A stretch of DNA of 6,413 nt, from the NCBI GenBank assembly GCA_007130745.1, contig SLRW01000129.1, positions 1 to 6,413 of the forward strand, given 5' to 3'. The translations under genes and the position numbers were made by a program. The stretch comes from Gammaproteobacteria bacterium (GTDB lineage Bacteria > Pseudomonadota > Gammaproteobacteria > UBA5335 > SLRW01). Positions 1 through 5,829 of the stretch are shown here, piece after piece. Below the pieces are notes generated by a model that was given only the letters and a program-made list of their open reading frames with translations, was not told the DNA's origin and did not search any database. How positions within the stretch are numbered: position 1 is the first letter of the stretch; each line of letters begins with the position of its first letter.

Positions 1-560
1 TACGCCGGGTGCCCATGAACGATGACGCCGACCGGCGCCTGCAATTCATTACCGTGGAGCGGATGTTCGCCGTGATGATGGTGATGGTGGCCTGCGCCAT
101 GGCGTTTGCCCATGGCTCCAATGACGTCGCCAATGCTGTGGGTCCGGTGGCTGCGGTGATGAGTGCCGCCACCACCGGCACGGTGGATGATGTCTCGCCT
201 GTGCCTTTGTGGGTGCTGGTGCTGGGCGGCGCAGGCATCGTAATTGGCCTGGCCACCCTGGGCAAGCGGGTGATGGCCACGGTAGGCAAGAATATTACCC
301 AGCTCACCCCCAGCCGGGGCTTTGCCGCCGGTCTGGCGGCGGCCGGCACGGTGGTGGTGGCCTCCTCGCTGGGTCTGCCGATTTCCACCACGCACACCCT
401 GGTCGGCGCAGTCCTGGGCGTGGGCTTTGCCCGGGGCATCGGCGCCATCAATATCAATGTGGTGGGCGGCATCTTCATGTCATGGATCATCACCCTGCCG
501 GTGGGCGCGGCCCTGTCCGTGATATTCTTCTTTACCCTGCGCGCCATTTTCGGCAGCTAG
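1..560 (+). CDS. PiT-family inorganic phosphate permease, C-terminal part (5' truncated by window)
   Basis: This is the C-terminal repeat of an inner-membrane low-affinity phosphate:cation symporter of the PiT family (PitA/Pho-4 type). The reading frame is open from the first base (first full codon at 3), so the GTG at 9 is not taken as the true start; the N-terminal half lies outside the window. Seen: the family signature GSNDVANAVGP (bases about 114-146), which is the second of the two internally repeated signatures; the later motif PISTTHTLVGAVLGVG, typical of the re-entrant region of this family; and four or five hydrophobic segments, the last ending a few residues before the TAG stop. 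Upstream of the signature is a short charged stretch (NDDADRR) that fits the end of the central cytoplasmic loop. Known for the family: uptake of metal-phosphate or phosphate driven by the proton or sodium gradient. The gene ends 51 bases before aroE on the same strand. Family assignment is sure; the coupling ion is not determined. Confidence 0.93.
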   Translation, partial: RRVPMNDDADRRLQFITVERMFAVMMVMVACAMAFAHGSNDVANAVGPVAAVMSAATTGTVDDVSPVPLWVLVLGGAGIVIGLATLGKRVMATVGKNITQLTPSRGFAAGLAAAGTVVVASSLGLPISTTHTLVGAVLGVGFARGIGAININVVGGIFMSWIITLPVGAALSVIFFFTLRAIFGS

Positions 561-611
561 CCGGGACGCGTTGATCCGTTATCCGCATGCACTTCATGGA
601 GTTGCTCGCCC

Positions 612-1445
612 ATGTCCGAAGGCGCAACTGTTGATCGCTACACAGTGTTCGGCAATCCCGTTGAGCACAGCAAGTCCCCGCGTATTCATACCCTGTTTGC
701 CGAACAGACCGGCGAGCGCATTCATTATGACCTTAGCCTGGCGCCGCTGGATGGCTTCGAGCAGGCTGTGCATGAATTCATGCGCGCCGGCGGCTGCGGC
801 GCTAATGTCACTGTGCCCTTCAAGAGGCAGGCCTTCGAGCTGGCTGCTCAGCGCAGTGAACGGGCGGAACTGGCCGGAGCGGTCAATACCCTGAGCTTTG
901 ACCCCGACGGCACTATCCGGGGGGATAACACCGATGGTGCAGGGTTGTTGCGGGATCTGACTATCAACCAGGGAATTGAACTGGCCGGTTGCGAGGTTCT
1001 GGTTCTGGGCGCCGGGGGAGCGGTGCGCGGCGTGCTCGGGCCGTTGCTGGCGGCCGGACCGGCGCGGGTGCATATCGCCAATCGCACCGTGGCCCGCGCG
1101 CTGTCGCTGGCCCGGCAGTTCGGCGCCCGGGCGCAGGTGACCGCAGGCAGTTTTGATGAGCTCGCCGGTATGCGCTTCGGGCTGATCATCAATGGCACCT
1201 CAGCGGGGCTGGCCGACGAGGTTCCGGCCTTGCCCGATGATGTGCTGACGTCCGGTGGCCGCACCTGTGACATGGTTTATGGCGATGCTGATACGGCCTT
1301 CATGCGCCGCGCCCGGGAGCTTGGCGATACGCAGCCCCTGGATGGTCTGGGCATGCTGGTAGAACAGGCCGCCGAGTCCTTTTATGTCTGGCGCGGGGTG
1401 CGTCCGGACACGGCGCCGGTGATCGCCACCCTGCGCCAGGCGTGA
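612..1445 (+). CDS. aroE: Shikimate dehydrogenase (NADP+)
   Basis: AroE catalyses the NADPH-dependent reduction of 3-dehydroshikimate to shikimate in the cytoplasm, the fourth step of the shikimate pathway to aromatic amino acids. The 277-residue length is normal for AroE. Substrate domain: VFGNPVEHSKSP (residues 12-23, the SKS shikimate-binding motif), NVTVPFK (65-71, catalytic Lys71), Asn92, and DNTDGAG with catalytic Asp108. Nucleotide domain: glycine-rich GAGGAVRG (133-140) and NRT (157-159), the basic loop that reads the NADP 2'-phosphate, followed by NGTSAG and the C-terminal DGLGMLVEQAAESF helix. All key residues are present, which favours true AroE over YdiB or the Rv-type paralogs. 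The ATG at 612 is preceded by GGAG at 598-601 with 10 bases between, and the protein begins at the usual place before the first beta strand. It lies 51 bases after the phosphate permease gene and may be cotranscribed with it; more usual partners such as tsaC or hemF are not seen here. Confidence 0.97.
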   Translation: MSEGATVDRYTVFGNPVEHSKSPRIHTLFAEQTGERIHYDLSLAPLDGFEQAVHEFMRAGGCGANVTVPFKRQAFELAAQRSERAELAGAVNTLSFDPDGTIRGDNTDGAGLLRDLTINQGIELAGCEVLVLGAGGAVRGVLGPLLAAGPARVHIANRTVARALSLARQFGARAQVTAGSFDELAGMRFGLIINGTSAGLADEVPALPDDVLTSGGRTCDMVYGDADTAFMRRARELGDTQPLDGLGMLVEQAAESFYVWRGVRPDTAPVIATLRQA

Positions 1446-1453
1446 CCAATTAA

Positions 1454-3637
1454 CTAGGCGAACAGGCTCGAGAACCAGGCCACCACGCTGAAGACCCATT
1501 CCTGTATCCGCACCCACCAGCGCGGGCTTTCCTGAAGCCGGTAGCTTTCGTTGGCGCGGTGGATCACGTACTCGTGGATGGCTTGCGAGTCTTCCATGTC
1601 CAGCACCCTGGAAAAGGGAATCATGCCCATACCCTTGTAAGCGCCGCCGATCACAATACCCGGCCAGTCGCGGTGGGTTTCGGCGTCCATGTAGCGCAGG
1701 TCGGGGATCGCGCTGCCGCTGACTACACCGGGGCCATGGCACACCGAGCAGTTTTCGTGATAGAGCGCACGGCCGCGTTCTACGGTGTTGTGGTCGGCCG
1801 TGAGTTCAGGTGGCTCGGGCAGGCTCGGCGCCTCCGGTGCTGGCGGCAGGGTGCCGTCAGCGCTCAGCCGGAAGGTCAGCACCCGGCCCCGGGTGTGCAG
1901 GTTGGAGAGTTTGGCAGCATCGCCACCGACCAGTGCGCCGGCCCCACCCCAGCCCACGTTAACGGTCACGTACTGCACGCCATCCAGCTCCCAGGTGACC
2001 GGCGCGGCTACAATCCCTGATTGCGTGGGATAACGCCAGAGTCGTTCGCCGGAGGTGGCGTCGAAGGCATTGAAAAACCCTTCGCCGCTACCCTGGAACA
2101 CCAGATTGCCGGCGGTGGAGAGCACCCCGCCATTCCAGGCGCCGACGTGGTCATGGCGCCAGACTTCACGCTGGCGCACCGGATCCCAGGCAATCAGATG
2201 GCCACGGGCGATTTTCTGCGCCAGTTTGCGGGCCAGGATGGGGTTGCGCATGGGAGGCTCGGTGCCCACGTTCATGTCCACGCCGGTATTCCAGTGTCCC
2301 TCGGTGAAATCAAATTCCTCCTTCTGGGTATACACGAAGGGGATATCCATGGCCGGGATATACACCAGGCCGGTGCCGGGGTGGTAGCTCATGGGCTGCC
2401 AGTTGTGGCCGCCCAGCGGCGAGGGCCGGGTCATCTTGGCGCGGTCTTCGTACTGGCGGCGGCTTTCCACCGGCCGGCCGGTTTTCTGGTCTACATGGGT
2501 GGCCCAGTTCACCCGCACATAGTTCTCCGCCGACAGGAATTCACCGGTGGCGCGATCCAGCACATAGAAAAAGCCGTTCTTGGGCGCCTGCATGATCACC
2601 TGGCGCAGTTCGCCGTCGAGCTCGATGTCAGCCAGGATCATGTGCTGGGCGGCGGTGTAATCCCAGGTTTCCGCCGGGGTGGTCTGGTAGTGCCAGACAT
2701 ACTCGCCGGTGTCCGGGCGCAGCGCCACGATGGAGGACAGAAACAGGTTATCACCGCCTTCGGGACTGCGAATGTTGCGGTTCCAGGGCGTGCCGTTGCC
2801 GACGCCGATATACAGCAGGTCGAGCTCCGGATCATAGGCCATGGAATCCCACACGGTGCCGCCGCCGCCATATTGCCACCATTCGCCGGTCCAGGTTTCG
2901 GCCGCCATGGCCATCGCCTCGTCCTCAAAGCCGTCGGCCGGATTGCCGGGTACGGTCCAGAAGCGCCAGAGTTTCTCGCCGGTTTCGGTGTCATAAGCCG
3001 AAACATAGCCACGCACACCGAATTCGGCGCCGCCGTTGCCCATAATGACCTTGCCGTCAATGATGCGGGGGGCGTGGGTAATGGTGTAGGGCTTGCTGCG
3101 GTCTATGGTATTGACGTCGTAATGCACCTCGCCGGTGTCGCCGTCCAGGGCAATCAGGCGCCCGTCGATGGTGCCGAAGTAGACCCGGCCCTCCCACACG
3201 GCCACGCCGCGATTGACAACATCACAGCAGGCGTTGCCGCCCCAGGCTTTGGGTACTTCCGGGTCAAACTGCCACAGTTCCTCACCGGTGCGTGCATCCA
3301 GGGCAAACACCACGCTCCAGGGTCCGGTGGTGTACATCACGCCGTCGACTACAATCGGCGTGGCTTGAATGCCGCGTCGGGTGCCGGTTTCATAAATCCA
3401 TTCCAGTCCCAGTTGCTGCACATTGTCGCTGTTGATCTGGTCCAGCGGGCTGTGGCGTTCCTCGGCGTAGGAGCGGCCGTGGGTCAGCCAGTTGCCGGGC
3501 TCGGCATCCGGGGCGGCGATAATGCGTTCGGCGTTAATTCCCGCCAGGGAGTCGCGCAGCTCCGGCGGCACACTGGCGAGTGCGCTGCCGGCAAGCAGGG
3601 CGCCGGAGAGGGCAATAACAAACGCTGGTTTTTTCAT
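1454..3637 (-). CDS. Secreted PQQ-dependent alcohol dehydrogenase with C-terminal heme c domain (type II quinohemoprotein)
   Basis: A periplasmic enzyme that oxidises an alcohol to the aldehyde with PQQ and passes the electrons to its own heme c. In order: a Sec signal peptide (KK, hydrophobic core, SALA|S cleavage near residue 21); an eight-bladed quinoprotein propeller (about 35-595); a Pro-rich linker (about 597-611); a cytochrome c domain with CSVCH (630-634) and probable axial Met672 in GMGMIPF. Active-site residues visible by family comparison: the vicinal disulfide Cys137-Cys138, calcium ligands Glu205 and Asn281, floor Trp263, catalytic base Asp326 in TWDYT, and Lys353. Position 328, two after the base, is Thr and not the Asp of lanthanide enzymes (XoxF, PedH), so calcium is expected. 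The 727-residue length fits type IIB/IIG enzymes plus a short extra C-terminal tail. The ATG has GGAAG five bases upstream (3643-3647). The gene stands alone, convergent with aroE. The substrate cannot be read from sequence; short alcohols, diols, cyclic ethers and polyvinyl alcohol are all used by relatives. Confidence 0.95.
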   Translation of the reverse strand: MKKPAFVIALSGALLAGSALASVPPELRDSLAGINAERIIAAPDAEPGNWLTHGRSYAEERHSPLDQINSDNVQQLGLEWIYETGTRRGIQATPIVVDGVMYTTGPWSVVFALDARTGEELWQFDPEVPKAWGGNACCDVVNRGVAVWEGRVYFGTIDGRLIALDGDTGEVHYDVNTIDRSKPYTITHAPRIIDGKVIMGNGGAEFGVRGYVSAYDTETGEKLWRFWTVPGNPADGFEDEAMAMAAETWTGEWWQYGGGGTVWDSMAYDPELDLLYIGVGNGTPWNRNIRSPEGGDNLFLSSIVALRPDTGEYVWHYQTTPAETWDYTAAQHMILADIELDGELRQVIMQAPKNGFFYVLDRATGEFLSAENYVRVNWATHVDQKTGRPVESRRQYEDRAKMTRPSPLGGHNWQPMSYHPGTGLVYIPAMDIPFVYTQKEEFDFTEGHWNTGVDMNVGTEPPMRNPILARKLAQKIARGHLIAWDPVRQREVWRHDHVGAWNGGVLSTAGNLVFQGSGEGFFNAFDATSGERLWRYPTQSGIVAAPVTWELDGVQYVTVNVGWGGAGALVGGDAAKLSNLHTRGRVLTFRLSADGTLPPAPEAPSLPEPPELTADHNTVERGRALYHENCSVCHGPGVVSGSAIPDLRYMDAETHRDWPGIVIGGAYKGMGMIPFSRVLDMEDSQAIHEYVIHRANESYRLQESPRWWVRIQEWVFSVVAWFSSLFA
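1736..1750 (-). other. Heme c attachment motif CSVCH in the PQQ dehydrogenase
   Basis: These bases encode Cys630-Ser-Val-Cys633-His634, the covalent heme c site. His634 is the proximal ligand, and Met672 is the likely sixth ligand. Maturation requires a periplasmic Ccm/Ccs system, which is not in this window. The domain lets the enzyme act as a soluble quinohemoprotein without a separate small cytochrome subunit. Confidence 0.93.
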
Positions 3638-3787
3638 GACGGCTTCCGGAATGTGGTCAGGATACTTTGATTATGAATAACAACACGGGCACGGGGTGGA
3701 GTTATTACTCTAATTATCCGCAGCGCCCATCATAGCGGACCGACGTCCCCTGTCCAGCCCCCTGCGTCATCTCAGGCCGGCCCGGGT
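3638..3787. other. 150-base spacer between the LON-domain gene and the PQQ dehydrogenase gene
   Basis: No gene is seen here. The half nearest the dehydrogenase is AT-rich compared with the flanks and holds short dyads: GAGT-TATT-ACTC at 3699-3710 and TTAT-GA-ATAA at 3671-3680. Both would lie in the leader downstream of the candidate promoter, so they could be regulator sites or leader structure. No GC stem followed by a T run was found after the LON-protein stop, so read-through from upstream is not excluded. Confidence 0.5.
3729..3756 (-). promoter_or_regulatory. Candidate sigma-70 promoter for the PQQ dehydrogenase gene
   Basis: On the minus strand, TGGACA (3756-3751, five of six to TTGACA) is separated by 16 bases from TATGAT (3734-3729, five of six to TATAAT). 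Transcription would begin near 3722 and leave a leader of about 85 bases before the ATG at 3637. The element lies between the LON-protein stop (3788) and the dehydrogenase start, where a separate promoter is expected. This is a pattern match only; many other AT-rich hexamers in the spacer score lower. Confidence 0.45.
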
Positions 3788-4393
3788 TCATTCATTTTCC
3801 GGCGTTTCGTCGCTGCGTTGTTCCCGCACCACGGGCAGCAAACGTTGCAGGCGTTCCACGGGGTCGTGCATCTCCAGCAACTGCTGCTTGAATTCCGGCT
3901 CCAGTGGCAGAATTTCCACCAGTCGCCCACCTACCCAGGAAGCGTCTTCGTAGCGCAGCTCCCGCTCGGTCCAGGGCTCGCCCAGCTCGCTGTAAAGAGC
4001 CTCCAGCAGCCGTACCAGCACTCGGCAGTTTGTCGGCACCGGGGCAGGTGATTCCGCGGCCAGCCTCTCGACTTCAGCCATCCACAGGCCGGTCCGGGTT
4101 TGCCACTGGTTGATGATACGAAAGCGCCGCACGCCATCTGCGGTAATTCCGAGGTGGCCGTCCTCCAGGCGGGTAAAGTCGCTGATGCGCATTTCCGTGC
4201 CTGTGCCGGCGGGCATGTTCTGTGAATCGGTATCGTCACCCGGCATGGCCAGGCAAATACCAAAGCCGTGGTCATTGCGCATGCAATCCGAAACCAGATC
4301 CAGATAGCGCGGCTCGAATACCCGCAGCGGGATGGGGCCGCCCGGGAACATCACCGTGCGCAGCAAAAACAGGGGCAGGGTGGTAGTGTTCAC
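3788..4393 (-). CDS. Stand-alone LON substrate-binding (LON-N) domain protein
   Basis: A 201-residue cytoplasmic protein made only of the N-terminal substrate-binding domain of Lon protease (PF02190 type). Seen: the N-terminal signature LPLFLLRTVMFPGGPIPLRVFEPRY (residues 6-30, hydrophobic strand, FPG turn, then RVFEPRY), the strand-rich middle with GTEMRISDF (about 65-73) and GVRRFRI (87-93), and a helical C-terminal half ending in a charged tail. There is no AAA+ Walker motif and no Ser-Lys protease dyad, so it is not a Lon protease and not a truncated one; proteins of this size are common in Proteobacteria. Their function is not settled; substrate or adaptor binding is inferred only from the domain. 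The start is GTG, chosen because it directly precedes the conserved LPLF strand and follows a very strong Shine-Dalgarno. It begins 27 bases after the MFS stop, suggesting cotranscription. Confidence 0.9.
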   Translation of the reverse strand: MNTTTLPLFLLRTVMFPGGPIPLRVFEPRYLDLVSDCMRNDHGFGICLAMPGDDTDSQNMPAGTGTEMRISDFTRLEDGHLGITADGVRRFRIINQWQTRTGLWMAEVERLAAESPAPVPTNCRVLVRLLEALYSELGEPWTERELRYEDASWVGGRLVEILPLEPEFKQQLLEMHDPVERLQRLLPVVREQRSDETPENE

Positions 4394-4400
4394 TGCGGAA

Positions 4401-4412
4401 CTCTCCTCCTCC
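4401..4412 (-). promoter_or_regulatory. Strong Shine-Dalgarno for the GTG-started LON-domain gene
   Basis: Read on the minus strand this is GGAGGAGGAGAG, a purine run that contains overlapping perfect AGGAGG matches. Its near end is 7 bases from the GTG at 4393 and the last AGGAGG core is 11 bases away. It supports the GTG as the start and predicts efficient translation independent of the upstream gene. Confidence 0.75.
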
Positions 4413-4427
4413 GGCCTGTTTCAGGCC
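4413..4427 (-). other. Small hairpin over the MFS stop codon, just before the LON-gene Shine-Dalgarno
   Basis: GGCCTG and CAGGCC form a perfect 6-base-pair stem with a 3-base loop. On the minus strand it covers the TGA stop of the MFS gene (4423-4421) and is followed at once by the GGAGG run of the next gene. There is no T run after it, so it is not an intrinsic terminator. It may separate or couple translation of the two genes, or protect the 3' end of a processed message; this is inference. Confidence 0.5.
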
Positions 4428-5680
4428 TGCTGCGGCCGTGGCGGGCGCACCAGCAGCATGGCCAGCACCGCCAGCGCGGCCACGACGCTGTATGCATAGA
4501 AGGCGCCGGCATAGCTGCCGGTCAGATCAGAAACAGCGCCGGCGGCCACCGGCCCCAGCGCGCCCACGGCGGTTACCGCCAGGCCCATGGTGGCGAACAG
4601 GGCAGCGTAGTTGCGCCGGCCGAAGTAATTGGCAATCAGGGTAGGCGCGGCCACATAGGCCAGGCCCCAGCCGGTCCCGAAAAATACCGCGAACACATAG
4701 ACCTGCCAGGTGGTGGTGGCGGTGGCCAGCACGGCCAGCGCAATCATTTCGCAGGTCAGGCCGGCCGCCAGTAACAGCCGCGGTTCGATACGATCGCCCA
4801 GCACCCCGGCAAACAGCCGCCCCACGGTGCTGACCAGCCCCTGTACGCCCAGTGCGGTGGCCGCCAGCGCCGCGCTCACCCCGATGTCGGTGAGATGCAG
4901 CACGGTCTGGCTGTTCACCACATGCAGCCCCAGCACCGACAGCGTGACGCCAAACAGAATCAGCCAGAAAGCCCCGGTGGCCAGTGCCGGGCGCAGCGCC
5001 CAGTCGCTGGTGGTCTGGTAGACGCGAGCGGGACCGGGCGTCGCACTGTCAGTGTTCGACTCATCAAGCAGGTTGGGGCTGGCGGAGGCACCATCGACGT
5101 GTTGGCCGAGCAGCTCGGGGCGCTCGCGAATAAACAGCCCCGAGAGCAGCCCCGCCAGCAGCGCGGCCCCGCCGATAATCAGCCAGATCAGCCGCCACGA
5201 GCCGGTGGCCTCGATAATGGCGTTAAAGGTGGGCGCGGCCACAAAGGCGCCGATACCGCCGGCGGTAAAAAATACCCCGATGGCCAGAGAGCGGCGTTTC
5301 ATGAACCAGTGGTTGAGTAGATGGGTGCCGGGCAGCACGGTTTGCATGGCCATGCCCAGGCCCATGAGCACCCCGGCGCCCAGGTAATAGGTGAAAAGTG
5401 TTGTCGAGGTGGCGGTAATCCAGGCACCTGAGGCCAGAAAAAGCGCGCCGGTACTCATGGTCACGCGGGCGCCAAAACGCCTTATCATCAGGGCAATCAA
5501 CGGGCCGCCCAGGCCGGAGGTAAGCACCAGCAAGGAAAAGCCGGTGCCGGCCTCGGCTCGCGACCAACCCAGATCCGCAGTCATTGGCGCCAGCACCACC
5601 CCGAAACCGTAGAAGGTGGTCCCGATAATCAGGAAATAACACACACTGAGTGTGGCGAGGATGATCCAGCCGTAAAACAA
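4421..5680 (-). CDS. MFS permease, monocarboxylate / oxalate-formate antiporter-like
   Basis: A 419-residue inner-membrane transporter with the 12-helix plan of the major facilitator superfamily. Seen: the N-terminal FYGWIILA start of helix 1 common in bacterial MCT/OFA-like carriers; a motif-A-like loop between helices 2 and 3 (RRFGARVTM, 67-75) and its C-half counterpart (GDRIEPRLLL, 295-304); WFMKRRSLAIGV (125-136) before helix 5; a hydrophilic central loop at about 185-230; NYFGRRNYAAL (351-361) before helix 10 or 11; and a final helix ending VRPPRPQQA. The start is TTG at 5680: no ATG or GTG lies between it and the in-frame TAA at 5722-5720, the next Met is residue 33 (inside helix 1 or its end), and a GAGGT Shine-Dalgarno stands 7 bases upstream. 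The substrate is not readable; a carboxylate is the best guess from the family. It lies 27 bases upstream of the LON-domain gene in a likely operon. Confidence 0.93.
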   Translation of the reverse strand: MFYGWIILATLSVCYFLIIGTTFYGFGVVLAPMTADLGWSRAEAGTGFSLLVLTSGLGGPLIALMIRRFGARVTMSTGALFLASGAWITATSTTLFTYYLGAGVLMGLGMAMQTVLPGTHLLNHWFMKRRSLAIGVFFTAGGIGAFVAAPTFNAIIEATGSWRLIWLIIGGAALLAGLLSGLFIRERPELLGQHVDGASASPNLLDESNTDSATPGPARVYQTTSDWALRPALATGAFWLILFGVTLSVLGLHVVNSQTVLHLTDIGVSAALAATALGVQGLVSTVGRLFAGVLGDRIEPRLLLAAGLTCEMIALAVLATATTTWQVYVFAVFFGTGWGLAYVAAPTLIANYFGRRNYAALFATMGLAVTAVGALGPVAAGAVSDLTGSYAGAFYAYSVVAALAVLAMLLVRPPRPQQA

Positions 5681-5687
5681 GTCACAG

Positions 5688-5692
5688 ACCTC
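5688..5692 (-). promoter_or_regulatory. Shine-Dalgarno GAGGT that fixes the TTG start of the MFS gene
   Basis: On the minus strand GAGGT is followed by 7 bases and then TTG (5680-5678). There is no alternative ATG or GTG start in this frame upstream of helix 1, so this site supports the rare TTG start. TTG starts usually lower expression, which suits a membrane carrier. Confidence 0.7.
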
Positions 5693-5699
5693 AAAAAAC

Positions 5700-5726
5700 G
5701 TGATTACGTGTTTAAGTGATTACGTG
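5700..5726. repeat. Tandem direct repeat, two copies of an 11-base unit
   Basis: GTGATTACGTG occurs exactly at 5700-5710 and 5716-5726, a 16-base period, 20 to 46 bases upstream of the MFS start. A third TTACGTG core is found inverted at 5799-5793. The tandem placement near a start could be a regulator site, or part of the repeat-rich element that fills the spacer. Confidence 0.75.
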
Positions 5727-5733
5727 GTGGCGC

Positions 5734-5746
5734 GTGACTTTGTCAC
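5734..5746. repeat. Short hairpin GTGAC-TTT-GTCAC
   Basis: A perfect 5-base-pair inverted repeat with a 3-base loop in the spacer between the patatin-like gene and the MFS gene. It looks like a CRP half-site pair, but the GTGA and TCAC arms are 5 and not 6 bases apart. It is best described as one of several dyads in this spacer. Confidence 0.55.
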
Positions 5747-5756
5747 ACAAGATCAA

Positions 5757-5786
5757 TTGACTGTGCGGCTCCGCCGCACACATCAA
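5757..5786. repeat. GC-rich hairpin with 8-bp perfect core
   Basis: TGTGCGGC (5762-5769), loop TCC, GCCGCACA (5773-5780) form a perfect 8-base-pair stem. Past a 1-by-2 internal loop the stem continues with TTGA (5757-5760) and TCAA (5783-5786), making 12 pairs in all. Neither strand has a T run after it, so it is not a normal intrinsic terminator. The short GC palindrome with a tiny loop is the shape of REP-type extragenic repeats. Confidence 0.65.
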
Positions 5787-5795
5787 CTTAACCAC

Positions 5796-5829
5796 GTAAA
5801 ACGCGCTAGCGCTAGCGTAAAAGTTTTAC
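5796..5829 (-). terminator. Nested palindrome over the 3' end of the patatin-like gene; weak terminator candidate
   Basis: A perfect 14-base palindrome (CGCTAGCGCTAGCG, 5804-5817; two tandem GCTAGC units) contains the TAG stop codon of the patatin-like gene. Around it, GTAAAAC (5796-5802) and GTTTTAC (5823-5829) form a perfect 7-base outer inverted repeat. Read on the minus strand, the inner stem is followed by CG and then four T (5801-5798), so it could stop transcription of the upstream gene, but the T run is short. The structure is clearly seen; the terminator role is inference. Confidence 0.4.

Larger units (their letters stand above)
5704..5799. repeat. Imperfect inverted repeats bounding a ~96-base MITE-like or REP-like element
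   Basis: TTACGTGTTTAAGT (5704-5717) matches the complement of 5786-5799 at 13 of 14 bases, and the similarity continues into GAT / TGAT. The second TTACGTGGT (5720-5728) is also a perfect 9-base inverted match to ACCACGTAA (5791-5799). Inside lie two hairpins (5734-5746 and 5757-5786). No open reading frame and no clear target-site duplication is seen, so a mobile origin is only a possibility; regulatory dyads or a chromosomal palindromic repeat are alternatives. Confidence 0.5.

Noticed and set aside
561..611. Separate promoter for aroE (TTGATC at 571-576)
   Set aside because: No acceptable -10 hexamer at 16 to 18 bases; cotranscription with the phosphate permease gene is simpler.
594..1073. 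Antisense open frame of 159 codons over the aroE start
   Set aside because: Shadow frame of aroE; no domain, and the sense gene has all catalytic motifs.
1440..1460. Bidirectional terminator between aroE and the PQQ dehydrogenase gene
   Set aside because: Only 8 bases separate the stops and no paired stem with T run is visible there; termination must occur elsewhere or be Rho-dependent.
2021..3670. Plus-strand open frame of 549 codons opposite the PQQ dehydrogenase gene
   Set aside because: It lies antisense inside a gene with intact motifs from signal peptide to heme site. Its product shows no recognisable domain, and long antisense frames are expected in high-GC genes with biased third positions.
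4268..5320. Several plus-strand open frames opposite the LON-domain and MFS genes
   Set aside because: Their translations are low-complexity, rich in Gly, Arg, Gln and Pro, with no motif; the minus-strand genes explain the sequence.
5734..5746. CRP-like site GTGA-N5-TCAC
   Set aside because: The CRP consensus needs 6 bases between the arms and flanking T and A; here the spacing is 5, and the dyad is one of many in this spacer.
5728..5750. Sigma-70 promoter for the MFS gene using GTGACA on the minus strand
   Set aside because: At 16 bases the -10 would be CGTAAT, which lacks the key second-position A; too weak to call.
5757..5786. GC hairpin as an intrinsic terminator
   Set aside because: No T run follows the stem on either strand; it is described as a repeat instead.
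5704..5799. Possible integron attC site (ACTTAAC at 5786-5792 fits RYYYAAC)
   Set aside because: The core and inverse core are in the wrong order for an attC, the left partner GTTTAAG does not fit GTTRRRY, and there is no integrase or cassette array.
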